64,000 bases of DNA from Campylorhamphus procurvoides (Eukaryota; Chordata; Aves; Passeriformes; Dendrocolaptidae): contig WBMV01006288.1 in NCBI GenBank assembly GCA_013396655.1, positions 1,320,490 to 1,384,489 of the forward strand, read 5' to 3'. Every line of letters starts with the position of its first letter. Within the stretch, counting starts at the first letter, position 1. This document shows positions 48,301-62,075 of the stretch, in pieces. The notes under the pieces were generated by a model that worked only from the letters and a program-made list of their open reading frames with translations, was not told where the DNA came from and searched no databases. The position numbers and the translations under genes are program-made.

Positions 48301-50742
48301 TCAGATGGAGAAAGGGCACTCAAATTAATGTTCCACTATGGAAAAGGATGCAAACTGATTGCACTGGCATCATGAGATATGAGCAAATCCACATTGGTTA
48401 GACATTAAACGTTATTGCTGGGGAAGCTTCCATGAAAGTTCATATCTCATTACCTTGGGACAACCTAAGCTGAAAAAACGGCCAGGACAGCAACATTCAT
48501 CTTCCCTTGCTCTCTGAACTGATTGGCATTTGTCAACCAGGATTTTCTAAGCTTCTTGAGTATAGAGGGAAATTTTCAAAATTCTAAATAGTTGCCAGTG
48601 ATGACTGGCAAGTGGTGAGGTTCAAAACTCTGCCTGTAAAGCTACACAGACATACAAAGAAATAGTGAGAAATTTCCAAGTTTACTCTTTTCCAGCTACA
48701 GGTACAAATACCTTAGGTGATAAAAGGAAACCAAAGTAAAAATAGTGTCTTGACTTATTGTGGAAAAGAGCTATATCATACCTTTGAAAAAACTGAAACC
48801 AACTGAGGAAAGAGGGGAGAAACCAAAAATTTTAAAATGGCATAATATTTGACAAACAACTTTTGTGATGAAAAGTTAAGGAACTTGACCATGTTTAAAG
48901 AGTGGAATGGAGATAGAAAGATGGAAGAGGAATTTTTATACATGGGAAGAGATATTGGAAACACCATTAATCTATGAAGTCACAACAAAAAGTAAAAAGT
49001 ACAAGCAAATGATACCTTCCTTTGAACATGGCATAATCATACCCTGCACAAAACCCTTTGTGTAGTGCTTCACTGGCAACTCTGAAAACACTAAAACCAG
49101 AAAAAATCCCCAGATTAAACTTGTACCAAGCTTGATTATTGTTAATACTCCTCTGTCCTAATCCCTTGTTCATTTGCCCAGTGATCACAGACAGTCCTGC
49201 CTCACCTATATCCCAATGGATAAGAGGATACTTGTTTCACAAAAGGACACATTCTTTTTACTGCCATGAATTTTTGGGTCCCCCTTACTGGTTTGGGTTA
49301 CTCTGTGGTGCCCTGTGGGAATCTCTAAGACACTCAATTCTCAGGTTAGGTGAGCTTATCTCACTAAAGCAGCCCCCTACTACTACCCAGAGCCTTGAGT
49401 ACTTCCCTCTAACCTATACATAGAATGAGGATGAAACAGGTAAACACCACATCTGGAAATACAGAGATTACTATAGATTGGAACAGTCATTTATACTATT
49501 TGATCCGTAAATCATTAAATTAATCCCATTACAAAGCAGGGGAGAGGGCTTTATTAACATTTAAAATCCTGCAGAAACAACAGGTGATATAGAATGCACC
49601 ATGGTTGAGGAACATTTTGAATTGCATACTTTACCAAACATACCTCCATATAATTTATTTTTCAAATATACAAGGATGGTGATGATTACTTTATGTACTT
49701 ATAAAATGTCCCTCACCAAAGCATCCATGCCTATTTGCACAGGTGCCTCACAGCTTTTAGATGACACAAGTTCCATTTAGGAGACAACTGAAGTAAGCTG
49801 AACACACTGGAAATATGGTGAGGATTAATTATGGAGCTTTTCTGAATTTCACTGCTCCCACAGCTGTGAGATGTCTGACAAAGCATTTTTTGATATTTGA
49901 CAAAGAACACATCAGTTTTCTCTGATACAATAAGCACACAGAAGTTGCTCTGATCTCCACAAGTGAAACATCCAATAAGCAGTTAAGAAACTTCTAAGAG
50001 CACACATACAAACTTTAGACATCCCCATAAAAAGCAAAGCCTGAGCAATAAAGGTAAAAATTAGCCTGGAATTATTTTCATGTTCTCACTGGTCTCAGTT
50101 CTGACCCCCTGGAAGCTGCTAGAAATATTGTCACTGGCAGTATTGAAACATGAGAAAACCTCAAGCTGCTCTTGAAATATTATCGCTGATTTCCTGATGT
50201 GAGCTCCCTGACTTCGCAGACATGAAGGGAATTTGACCATGTGTACTTAAGCTGCATTTAAAATTTCTAAATGTGAGACATGTTTGAAAAACAATACATA
50301 TACATGTACATACAGGTACATAGCTCAATTAGTAAAGGAAAAATTTGCTTTTTGGAAAAGTTCAACAGGGTGAGACTTTTCTGTCTCCTTTATCAAATAC
50401 TAAAATGCCCATATAAAATATATCAGTTTATGCAGGATGTGGCATTTCCAAGAAATTATACAGGTGTTTTCCCTGTGTGGGAAATGGGGTGGAAAAGCAG
50501 CTGTCCCTACTCTTTGCTACTCCTCAGGTCAAATTTCAGCCCCTGAAAGTATGTTGTGCTGACAGCATTATTGTTGAAAAGATAGCTGTAACAGGATTTC
50601 CACATTAATGGAAAAGTTTCATATTGTCTAATTTCAAAAGATTAAGACCTGGAGATCGAAATAACCAGATGGGCACTATTATGTATGAAGCATGTATCTG
50701 ATATGTAAAAAAGATTTAGGCAACATTTTCTTGCTAGAAAGG

Positions 50743-51276
50743 TGTTGTGGTTTAACCCCAGATGGCAAGTAAGTATCACATAGCTGCTTACAGGGGGAAA
50801 GAGTGAGAAAAATCATGGAGAAAAAATAATCATAATATTAATAGTAACAATAACTTGTGATGAAAATGAAAATAACAAGAAAAGAAATAAAACAAGAAAT
50901 AAGACAAGTGATGCAAATGGAAATACTTGGTCATCACCATCAGGGTGATGCCCATACACACCCCAAGCAGCAGCTCTCAGCCAACTTTCCCCGTAGTTTT
51001 GCTGTTGAGCATGGCATATTTTGTTAAGAATATCCCTTTGGTCAGGTGGGGTCAGCTGTCCCAGCTGTGACCCCTTGCAGCATCTTGTGCAGCCCCAGCC
51101 CACTTGCTGGTGGGGTGGAATGAGAGGGAGAAAAGGCCTCGGATCTGTGGAAGAGCTGCTGAGCAAGAAATAAAACACCTCTGTGTTATCAACATTTTTT
51201 CAGCACAAATTCAAAACACAGCCCCATTCCAGATACTATGAAGAAAACTAACTCTACCCCAGCCAAAACCATCACA
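50743..51276 (+). mobile_element. ERVL-type solo LTR (second family), plus strand
   Basis: The LTR begins TGTTGTGGTTTAACCCCAG and ends AGCCAAAACCATCACA, so it keeps TG...CA edges. Internal landmarks are an A-rich ATAATAATA/AAGAAATAAAACAAG stretch (about 50820-50905), TATCCCTTTGGTCAGGTGGG (about 51031), CAGCTGTGACCCCTTGCAGC (about 51062) and a TGTGTTATCAACATTTTTTCAG segment (about 51182). It belongs to an LTR group that I recognise as widespread in birds, and its first ~20 bp resemble the start of the 37272 family, so the two are probably related. The flanking pentamers AAAGG and AAAAA match at only three of five positions. There is no internal retroviral sequence. Confidence 0.8.
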
Positions 51277-54169
51277 AAAAACAGCCTAATTTTCACAACT
51301 CCCTTTTGTGAACTTCGACAAAATTTTTATAAAACTATACTGTTGTTAAAAAAAAATAATTGTCCATCACTTGTGAGCTTGCCAGTTTTAAGTTCTGAAG
51401 TCATTGATAAGACACCTGTTCTCCTGTGCAGCAGAAGTCACAGCACCCCAAGCTGCACAGCTGCTGCTGCAATGCCCATAACTTTCTTTTGCACCCAACA
51501 TATTCCTACCAGGTCACTTTGCACTTGTGCTCAGCAGTCAGATGTTGTGATACGAGAAAGGATTTTTCTTATATATATACAAGATATAGTTGTTAATGTA
51601 TAGAGGAGGGGATAAACACTCTATACTAATGATTTGCATTTCTAATATCAGAGGCTAAGTACTGCCTGGGTGTACTGAGGTAGATTTTTTAAAAGCTAGA
51701 GCTGAGAACATTCTGACCTGTACCACAGTTTTGGAGAAACCCTGGGGTTAGTCTTGATACAGGCAGATCCCCAGGGAACTTGGGTATTTGCTTAGAACAG
51801 TACTGGACACTTAACTGTGTGAGATTCCAAAAATATCACATAGCATCAAAATGACTTAAAATTTCCATTGAGGGCCTACTACTCCCTTGTCTGAGATATT
51901 TGTAACAAAACAACAACATCAACAAAACCCTACCCCAAAAAATCCTGTAGAGATGACTAAGTTGCATCAGCTCTCCCAGAGGTATAATGTATACAAATCA
52001 AATCAAAATATAAATCATTCCACCCTGTTGTGGGGTTTATGCACAGTTTCTTTTAATAAAATATGCAAATATTTTGCAGTAAATTGATTTCCCAGTTTCA
52101 GTTCTCTTATCTCCATATTTATTATTCATGATTCTTCTACTCCCCCACTTCAGTAGATAAAAAAAAAAAAGAAAAAATAAAGAGGGGGAAAAAAGCTGTT
52201 TAGAGTTCACTTGCTTTTAGGAACTAGCTTTATTATTGTTATTATTAGCACAATTTTATACTCCTAGGAGTGAAAGATAAATGTAGATATTACTTCTAAT
52301 CTCAACCAAAGCTAAGAGGTAATACAATGACACTCTTTAATGCAAATCACTGCAATAAATGACTACATAGCCCAAGTGTTCTGCTGAATTACAAATTGTA
52401 ATGAAAGTTTGAATTGCTGAGCAAAATGACTGTTGTTTAACCTGTGACCAAGCTGGATGGTATCAGTTCTGTTGTTAAAGGTGTACACACCATGACTGTA
52501 CAGGAAATAAACATGAATACTTCAGATATTTAAAATTGTTGCTAAACAGACTTTCTGGCTAAAAATAAATAAATAAATAAGTTGCTGGTCAGTTTTATAT
52601 TGCATTAGCCAATGTATGTAATTGATGTATTCCATCACTGTGTGGTTAACAAGTCCTGCAGTAAAGAATCAAGACTGATCAAACCTGGGTGCACCATTCT
52701 GGTTGCTGGTGCTGGAGGTCTGTGCTGGAACAAAGGACAGAAAGATGAAGGAGCCATCAAAGGTCAGGACAGCAGATCAGGCACAGCTCATTGCATGCCA
52801 GGAGAAGGTCAAAGACAAAGTCAAGGGAAGGGAGAATGAGGCTCCAAAACAAAACAAATGTTAGGTTTCAGTCCTCTATAGAGAAGACCCTATCACAGTA
52901 CAGGTAGTTTAAACATAACTTATTACAAGCATATGCCCCAAGTAAGCTCTATTTTCAAGCTACTTTCAATTTAATTAGGTATAATGATTTCTTTCCATTA
53001 AGATCCTCAGTGGATTACAGGTCTCATTTTTAAAATGTGTCTGTGATTTAGCAATCCAATTGCTTTTTGAAGGATTTAAGTGTTTTACTCCTTTCCGAAT
53101 AAGGAATCAGGCCTGTAAATATTCCAACAGGAATTACAGTTGAGTAACAAACCCTAGAGGAACGGGTTTTTGGAGATATTTTGGGTTTGTCAGACTGGCT
53201 TGAGGATTAAACTATGTTTTGTTCTGATAGTAGAGAGTTTGCAGGAGTTTGGGTGACTATAACCGTGAATTTTGATCTTCGCAGAAATGACATTTTCATC
53301 TAAAAATTCCTCAGAAGAAAAATTCCCAACAAGACCCTAGGGTGGGCTATTTGTGAGAAGAGGGTTCTGCAAGGTTTGGCCCAAAGCACTGAAGATCAAA
53401 TTCTCTCTCAAGTCAAAGAAATTGTGTCAGCAAAGAATCTGGCCTTAGGTATCAGCAGTGAAAAGAGACTGCATTGCAACTGCATTGGCATTGCAAATCA
53501 GATGGGAAGAGAGGGAAAATTCACAAAAATACTTTAGATTTCTTTCTAATCATTCCATTTCATCTCTGCCAAGAAACTGATTGGGTTTGTCTTTGCACTT
53601 CAACCCCAGCTTTCACCTAGCATAAATCCCTGCTTTAAATGGAATGGCATCATTAAACTAATGTGATGACATGAAAAAGTTGCACTCCTATCTCTGGAAA
53701 AGACTTGCAGGTTTATTCAACAGTAGAAAAATTCTCTTTGTAGGCTGACAACAAGTTATTTTCCATAGGCAGGCTCTTTGACGATTACTTTCTTGACAAG
53801 CAAGTAAGATGGGTTTTGTTCAGAGAACCTGACCCATTACTAGAAGTTATGACTGGCCATCTGCTTTTTCTCTTCAGTCTTACTGAAGGAGTTCCTAAGG
53901 TTTGTCTTCTCTGCTGTGGTGTGCATGCCAGGACCCAAAGCAGAGGCTGGGCATGATGATGGGTCAGGGAGGAATAGGCTCCAGACTCCTGGAATTCTTA
54001 CTGCAGTTAACTATTGCTCACTGCTGCTTGACTACATCCAGTACAGTACTTTTTTATTATTATTTTATTAAGATGTAAATTACATTTAAAAAACTCTGCA
54101 AAAGAAAAGTCGGCTTGAAAAAGTTTGTTCATGTTGCAGAGTATTATCTGTAAGTCCTCCAGCTAGGCT
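51277..54169. other. Non-coding stretch, no gene recognised
   Basis: Short chance frames only. Contains an A-rich tract near 52159-52195 and (AAAT)n at about 52561-52580. Confidence 0.5.
52561..52580 (+). repeat. (AAAT)n short microsatellite
   Basis: About 20 bp of AAAT units following an A-rich start. Confidence 0.85.
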
Positions 54170-54640
54170 AAAAGCCTATCCCACTGCTCCTTGGGATTTC
54201 TAGTGAATTAATAATGTCACTGATGAATATTCAAAAGTAGGCAGCTATTGTGCCTCCAAGCACATAATTAATTATTCATTACACATTTTTATTCACTGAA
54301 TTAAAAAACACAGGGTGCTCTGGGAAATGAAGTGTAGTTCACTGCAGGGGCATGAAATTCTACACTGCCCCTTTAAGGATTATTACTCTGTATTTATAGT
54401 TGCCAGGGCAACATAAATGCTGGGCAATTAGATCATGGGTTGTCCCCGAAGACTGATGGGATAATAAGCAGTAGTCAAGTATTAAGTTGACCCAGTAAAT
54501 GTCCCACATGAATAAACCTGGGCTAGGACCACAGCTGGCATCTTTCAAATAAAACTTTTACATTAATATAGTTTAAAAGGTGCATTTATCCGGGAATTGA
54601 GCATGCATCCACAGTGGGAAGGCTGCGGAGAGGACTAATA
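54170..54640. promoter_or_regulatory. Candidate conserved enhancer with RFX X-box
   Basis: A repeat-free block with dense AT-rich homeodomain-like sites (ATAATTAATTATTCATTA at about 54265) and a perfect palindromic X-box GTTGCCAGGGCAAC at 54399-54412. Beyond these are TGGGCAATTAGATCATGGG and CAAATAAAACTTTTACATTA segments. Mixed high-complexity sequence without usable frames or repeat similarity is what deeply conserved vertebrate enhancers look like. Motifs are seen directly; conservation and function are inferred, and the borders are approximate. Confidence 0.42.
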
Positions 54641-57600
54641 CCACTTCCCGGTGGTGGTCCACAGGCTTTGTTCCTCGAGCTGGGCTTTGTGCAAAGTTAG
54701 GCATATTGAGCCTCTAAAAAGCTGAGAAGTGGGGGGAGCCCCACATTTACCCTCTAAGAGCCAATGTTCTGTGTCAGTGGAAGGGTTTTTTTCCCCTATT
54801 TATTCTTCAAAACTCACCAGCAGGGGAGAAAACCAGTTTGGCACCAGGCTTTAAAAAACAGGTATTAAAATTTGCAAAAAAAAAAAAAAATCCCCAAACC
54901 AACCCTATAACTATTTAAATGGGTATGATTTTGCCTTAAAAACAGTTTAACAGAAAAATAACATCAAGATAACCCCTATAAATTATTACCTGTTAAAGAG
55001 ATGTGTTACCCAGGGCATTTTCCAGACAATAAAGAGTGATCTAAAAACATGGAATGAAAAGGATCAAAGAGATTCCCTTAAACTACCTTCTTTTTTTTTT
55101 TCGCCAGTTTTGTTGCAAATATCAGCTTCAAATTGTCACTGGATACTGGTCACCTTTTTTTTCATTGAATTAAATTTCTGTGAATCCATCCACAATATAT
55201 CAGAAATTTATCTTTCTCTCAAAACTATTTTCAAGTTCAAAAAAAAAAAACCCAACAAATTGTGGAGAACTCATACACATACATTATTCAGTTTTTTCCC
55301 CATTAATACTTGTTATATTATTATTATTTAACTTAATGCTTTCCACTACCCCCACTGGTGACACAAGGTGATGGGTTTATTGTGCTTTTAGATCACTAAT
55401 TTTGCAGAGGAAAATGGGAAATCATGGCTTATCTCTGCCTGCAGACACTTGGCTATGCTAAAGCATGAAATAGTTCTCAGTTAGAGATATAGTAATGTTT
55501 TCTATAGTTTTGTAATATAGGGAAAAAATACAATTCCCAGGAAATATTATACATCCCTCAGTGTAAGAGAAAAGACACATCTTATCAGTGAGTGTGTGTG
55601 TGCATAGATTTATCCTAACATATAGATACACATCACATTGCCCCAGACAGTTGAATGCATTTGCTCATTCATTAAAATTATGCTTATATATAATGAAATG
55701 GCTATCTTTGTAGTGAAAATATTTTGAGGAAGAAAGCAAGTGCTTGGACACAATTTTTTCATGACAGTATTGTTTGTCAAAATGTCCCTACCTTTCAGCA
55801 GGCTACACTTTTTTAGACTTAATTATTTGGGGCATAATTCTGGCTGGCAAGCAGAGAGGTGTACCTTTCCCCTAATGGAGAAAAAGAGGGACACCGTAAA
55901 GAGCTGAGGGGACAAGCATGCCTGGACTGTTTGGTCAGACACTGCTTGGGCAATGTGGCTTTGAGACAGTAGGACTTATGTGCTTAAAGATGAGCACGTG
56001 CTTAATTATTTTTATGGGATCAGATTTCTGAAGTCAAACAGTTTATCAGACCCCTAAGCCTGGTTATGAGTATGGGTCACCTTTGTCATTTGGGATGGGA
56101 ACATCATCCTCGTGCTCAAGCATGTGTTGAAGAGATGAAGTGGGACTGCCCCCCACCATAGCCAAAAACTCCAAGCTGCTGGTTCAGGACACCCATTCAA
56201 GGACATTCACCCTGTCAGGGCTCTCCTCCACCACATAACGAATATGCAGGGATGGCAAACCCTAGGATATCACCTCTGCTGTTTTTATTACTTACTGTTG
56301 AGTCCTGTGTGTATTTCTCAATGACAAGTCAAAAGGTATGCGGGAATATTTCTAGGTACAAAATATATTCATTTTCATACTTATAAATATGGATGTGGTT
56401 ATATTTTATATATGTGTATACAGACACTAAAATGGAAAGTGTCTAGTGCAAATTAATTCAGTTGCATTTGTGGATTTGAAATATCAGCAAAATATCATTT
56501 CTAGCAATTATTTTTAGCTACAGGTAAATGATAGAGGACTGGCTGCTGCAGCAGCTTGTGTCTGTTTATTAATTACAAGATTGTAAAAAATTGACAAAAA
56601 CAATTGAGATTTCTTTCATGCCTTTGTGAATCTCAGGACAACGTCCTGCAGAATTAACCATTAATTCTCCACTTGGACCTAGTCCACAGGAAACCTGATA
56701 AAAATCATCTGCAATGGATGCTTCTGCAACATTCTGTTCTGGTCTGCTATTGCAGGAAGACACAAAACAATAGCAGGCTGATGGGGAATCTCTGTCTTAG
56801 TTAATAGCTAGAAAAAATAGGAACTGTCCTAGTCTGGAAGACCTAGCACAAAAAACAGCATGATCAAATAGAGATGTTGATTTTGCTGGAACGAACACAA
56901 TATCCTATGTTCAAAGTAGGCTCATCTGGAGACAGAAATCGCCATACTAATAACAACACTTAAGAGCTGGGACTTGCAAGGCTGTAACTATGGCCAGACA
57001 AGTTCTAACCAGTGATGTCCCAAAATTAACATCTTAGCCTCATGACCTGGCAACTGTCACTCCAAAATTCCAAGTTTAGCTGCAGGCAAGGCGATATTTT
57101 CACCCGTATTTCTAGATCTCCTTGAAGAAAGGATGGGTTTGGGGGATAGCACTGCATTCCTGGACTGCTTAGATGGGCATTGAGCTCCCTTGGTAACATT
57201 CTGCTCAAGACAAGACTCTACACAGCATACGAGAGAACTCCCAAGTGAACTGGGAGATACGTGAGACAGTAAATATTAACTAAAGGGAGGATCACCCAAG
57301 CCTGGCACCACTGAGGTCCATCTTGGCCATTTCCCAGGCAAGGTAACAAAATCTCATGCTATTATCCAAGTTTCAAATTGAGAGAAAAACATACACACGT
57401 CTTAAGGTGGCTAGAGAATGCATCTTACTAGATCCACAGCAGTGAGATTTTTGGCTTGGGGGTTTGGGGTTTTGGTTTTCTCTGTCCCTCCAAGGAGTTC
57501 AAGAATTTAACTAGGCAGGTTAATGTAGGTTGATGTGCAGGCAGGTTTGCTCCATTGAAGACATTCTTGATTTACAAAGGAAGAGCTGACACTGGGAAAA

Positions 57601-60433
57601 TCATATCTAACAGCTACTGTGTTATATGGGTTAAAGCAAAAACCTTTTTGGAGAGGCTCTTTTAGCTTCTAGGACATCCACAGTGCAGCATCAGGGAGCA
57701 GAGGACAGAAAGAACAGGATGAAAGACTGAACTAGGAGAAGAGTAAATTGTGCTCTATTAAAACAACATTATAAAAATTATCAAGAAGGCATATCTATAT
57801 CCCAGGAAACCTAGAGCAGTCAACTTAGTATTTATAGTTTATCAGAAGCACTTGATGAAATATTCTACTGAAGTAGTCTATTATATGACCTAAAAGATAC
57901 AGTTATGCACATATATAGATATATGTGTGCCTGTATCTCTATATGTATATTTTGAGAACAACAAAAGACATTTTTAACCATCTGTTTCAAGCAATGCATC
58001 TATACTAGATAGCAGCAAAATGAAGGAAAAGAGAGAAAAAGAACGGGAAAAGGAATTTTGCTCTCCCCCAACTCCCCATATTTAATTACAATACACAGAT
58101 AAATAAGAAGACAGGCAGACAGGTAGGCAGAAGGGCACAGATAAAAGGGCATGTATGTTCAAAGGAAATATAATTACCTGCTATTCCCTTGCTCTCTGGA
58201 AAGAAGTTCAGTTTCAATACTGACAGAAGCTAAAAATTGATCCATAGAAAAATGTTCACTTTACTAGAGGCTGCAAAAGAGCCTCGGCAACTGACACAGA
58301 GGAAAGTTGTTCTGAATTCCTTCAGGCAGGTTGGAAGGCAGCTCTGACTTGAATAACGCAAGAGGCCTTTGAGGCATACAGATGCCCTCCTTTCTGAAAA
58401 GTTTTTCTTGGAAAGCAAACTTCCTCCTCTCAAGTCACACTTGGCAGAGAGGATTGCGGTCCAGGCTTGCTGTGCACGTTATTTCGTTCCAGTATCAGTG
58501 GACACAGCTCTAGAAAAGTTAATAGCCTCTTTCCTGTTTAGAGCTTTTTACATCAAACATAAGTAATCATCCAATCTGTCCCTTCCCTTCTTCTATTCTT
58601 CTTAATCACTCTTTCCTGCCCATCCTAGCTAAATTCTCCTCTGCCTTCAGACAAACTCGGTCTGAGAAAATTAAATATTTATTCCTTTCCAAGACCTGTC
58701 CCCTTGTAATATAAAGGATGCAAGCACATCTGGAGGCAAACAGATTACAGACTTTCATCTCTGCAGTGTAACATGTGGTATTAATCCTTCTGCCCCCTTC
58801 CCCCAAAACTCTGTTCCCCTTTTCCCCATGTTTCAACAACAGCCAGCAAGATGAAATCCTGACTGAGTCTTTGGGCACATATATATACTAAGATGATTTT
58901 GAAAACTCCATTGGTGGGATTGGAGGACCCAAGACTGGGATGGAGTGTGAAGTCAGCAGAACTCTGCTAACCCTGCATATGCTTCTGCTGCTCCTCCTCT
59001 GCTCCAGCTCAGCACCAAGCTTCTCCTACTAGTTTTCTATGTTCAGGGACAACTTCTATAAGGCAGTATTAGAGGTTCTTCTCTGTCATCATCTTCAGCC
59101 ATGTCCATATTTTCTTTAGAGCAATAATTAAAACAACATATTCAGCAGCTGGGTTATTTTTTTCCCCTAGATTTAATCTGTTCAGGCTCTGATTTACATA
59201 TTAAAAGCACTAATTAGCCCCTCAGAGTGTCTGAGCACGGATAGTGCAATAACTGGTCATGTAGTCACTAGAGACCACTCCCTAGTGCTTTTGGTAAGAT
59301 CTCATGTATACAGCCTCAGTCTCTGGATGGCAGGAATGGCCATGTGTAGAGGGTTGTCTGCTTTGTTTCATAGCATTGAGGGACTGTAGTGCCGGATTGC
59401 TTCATTCTTGCATTTTTTCTTCTCTTTGAAGTGTTGTGTTTGATCTGTCTGCTTGTCTGTCAGGTTTTCCCCCTCCCCCATTCCCCATTGCATCATGTGT
59501 GAGAGCCTGCAAGAGGACGGATCGCCTTTGGCCAATGCTGGTACAGAAAATGCCAATCCAACCACAGGCACAATGGCCTTTTCTCTCAGCTTTGATGTAG
59601 CATTCAAATAAACAAGAACTCTGTATTCAAAAAGAAAAAAATTCAATAACCCTCTGAGCCATTCTTCTGGCTAAGGATATTCGAAGGAATCATTTAATTT
59701 TCTTTGCATGTTTAGAAATCACCTACAAAATCACTCAATGGTCTGGAAGCAATGTTTCATAGCCCCAGGTGAGAGGCCTGAGACTGAATCCTGATTGAGC
59801 TTGTTTCCAAAGCTGCCAGAAGCTGTGAAGCCTCCAGGGTGAAAAGAAAGACTCTCCAAACCCAGCTAACAGGGGCTTGATACTCAGCTTCTTCCTGGAA
59901 ATATGTAAAGGCAAGAGAAGCAGCTCTACCCCCGAAATCACTGTGAATGGTTTCAGAAGAGGCAGAAGATGCCACTACTCTGGAAAAGTTACAGGGCATG
60001 TTTTCTCACGTGCAATACTGACACATGAACATGACACTTTTTACTTGGGTGGTGGGAACTATATCACTAAATAGTGTTGAACTGCATTGCCTCATGGTAC
60101 CAGGCCACTTGGAGGGATATTTGCACAGTATTTAATCACTAAATTCCTTGAGGAACACAACAGAGCAATCAAGCACCAGGAAGCAGCACTTCGCTCTCTT
60201 CTGAAGAAGTTGTGCCATGTAGCAAAGGAGGTTTTTGAACAAATGCTATAGAGGAAGCAGGAAAAAATCATCTAGATCAGTTCCAAGGGCCTCAAGAGGG
60301 GATGAAGTTCTCCCCATTGCTCCACTCATATATCTTAAATAATCTTGCATTAATATCCTAACTCGAGCACCTTCAAGGCAAATGGTTTTCAGAGCAGGAA
60401 TTTGCCTTGAATGCCACTTTGAGTGAGCCTTGT
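54641..60433. other. Non-coding stretch, no gene recognised
   Basis: No supported gene or dispersed repeat. Homopolymer A-runs lie at 54876-54890 and about 55238-55249, and a T-run at about 55091. A G/T-rich tract is at 57451-57479. A short GACAGGCA-like repeat is near 58110-58128. A CACTAATTAGCCCC homeodomain-type site is near 59209. Confidence 0.5.
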
Positions 60434-60500
60434 AGAATCATAGAATCTTTAAGGTTGGAAAAAGCTTCCAATATTATCAAGTCAAACTAGTCAAACAATG
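60434..60500 (-). mobile_element. CR1 LINE 3' end fragment, minus strand
   Basis: AGAATCATAGAATCTTTAAGG followed by GTTGGAAAAAGCTTCCAA is the inverted 3' terminus of a CR1, with a degenerate octamer pair and then the adjoining body. Only about 65 bp is recognisable before similarity fades. Confidence 0.75.
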
Positions 60501-61957
60501 TTCTCCTTGCTCTGTTTGTTAAGTGACCAGAGAAAACCAGTGTTATTGTTGTGGTTAGCCCCTAAAACATTCATGTTAAGTCTACATGAATGGGACTCCT
60601 GGGCACTGGAGTAATATGTAAGGACTCAGCACGGCAATATTACAAGCCTGGGGAAGGTGGCATTTAGGTAGATAAAAAAAAGGCTGGATAGAAGAGATCA
60701 GGGAAAATGAGTATTCCCTGAAGTTGGTGTCCTGAATGAAACTTTGGGCTGTGATTCAAATAATGATTTTTGGTGCAATTATATTTCTTTGCCTAGAGGA
60801 GCCCTAAAGCCTATGAGGACTTTCAATACCACAGAGAAAAGATGCAGATGGCATCTACATAAGTACCAGAGGATTTGGCCAAAAACCAAAGGGAAATTGT
60901 CTTGGATGTGCCACCATCTTTGCTGACTATTTGCTTCATAACAACACTGTATCTTTCCAAGAGTCCCATTTCAGAACAGTTTTTTTAAGAAGCTTGGATT
61001 CCACTGTTACCAGGAGCCAAAGCTGGAAGAGAACCCAGGAGACTGTAAAACTATAACTTCTAAAAGTGTTGAGTTCTCTTTAACTTAGAGAGAGGAAATC
61101 ACAGAGTCAGATGAAGGTCTGGTGACACGACTGTGTAAACCACCTTCTGCTTCCAACAGAGGCAGATACCTCTGACATATTTAAAACTTCATGAGAAGAA
61201 ACAAGTCAACAAAATCCATTTGATTTAAACTATAGGCTCCCTGAGGCTATCAGAACAGACCCTCTGCCTGCTGAGGGAAGGGAGCTGCTTGACTAATGCC
61301 AGCTCTTGTGAGATACCTCTCCAACCTTTAAATGGGTTGGGAATGCTCACAGACATACTATTCTGATTAGACAGCTTTGAAATTACAGAGGACTATGCAA
61401 ACACCATCACCCACAGTGTGTGTCTCAGTGATTTCAGTAAGAAAGTCCCAGTCACAGCTGGCTGCATCCCACAAAGAGAATGACTCTGTTTAGAAACTCC
61501 TCCTCCAAGACAGCAAATATTGTCTTGAATTGATGAGAACTGATGAGGGTTTTCCAAGAAAAAAAACAATATTTTTGCTGTCAAATCTTGGAAAGCAGTA
61601 TCTCAGAGACCTCTAGAGGAGAGAAGACCGTCAGTCCTCTAACAAAGGGCAAAATTTCTTATACAAATCTCCTTTTAAAGAGTGTTTCAAGAATTGTTTA
61701 TCAGCTCCTGTGATAATCTAGGCAGCTAAATTTTCCCAAACTTCCTGATAACTGAAGCCATATGTTTTGCTTTGATACAGGTTCAAATTAAAAATTTTCA
61801 GGAAACGTAATTGTAGCCAATATTTACTGTTAAGTAGAAACAGCTGAAAGGTAGAGCTTTCAGTATGGGCATTCAGTTTGTATTGGCCTGGAGAAGCAGG
61901 TTGGAGGGCTCCATACAGCCAAGGTTATTAGCTGGTATTCTCTTCCTCCAGGAAAGA
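60501..61957. other. Non-coding stretch, no gene recognised
   Basis: No repeat or frame with recognisable content. Confidence 0.5.
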
Positions 61958-62075
61958 GAATCACAGAATCATAGAATGGTTTGGGTTGCAAGGACTTTAA
62001 AGATCATCTCGTTCCAACCTCTGTGCCATGGGCAAGGAAGCTTTCCACTAGACCAGGTTGCTCAGGGCCCCATCC
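61958..62075 (-). mobile_element. CR1 LINE 3' end fragment, minus strand
   Basis: GAATCACAGAATCATAGAATGG is the inverted octamer-bearing CR1 3' end. It is followed by AAAGATCATCTCGTTCCAACC, then CTTTCCACTAGACCAGGTTG and CTCAGGGCCCCATCC. It is less diverged than the fragment at 60434. It is truncated at about 118 bp and adjoins an A-rich AAAATAAAA-type stretch at 62076-62105. Confidence 0.92.

Larger units (their letters stand above)
42082..50742. other. Long non-coding stretch, no gene confirmed
   Basis: No CR1 or LTR seen. The block at about 43000-43300 has an AT-rich, non-repetitive texture that could be conserved regulatory DNA. At 43925-44640 several minus-strand frames with hydrophobic content abut one another in different frames and may be a decayed coding remnant, but I cannot name a parent gene. 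A 10-bp-stem inverted repeat is at 45360-45387 and a G/T-rich tract at 47656-47695. Confidence 0.45.

Noticed and set aside
54817..54828. CCAGCAGGGGAG as a CTCF core
   Set aside because: Close to the core but the last positions do not fit, and no upstream extension supports it.
54876..55249. Homopolymer A-runs as poly-A tails of processed pseudogenes or SINEs
   Set aside because: No recognisable transcript-derived sequence or target-site duplication next to them; birds have few SINEs and CR1 does not make poly-A tails.
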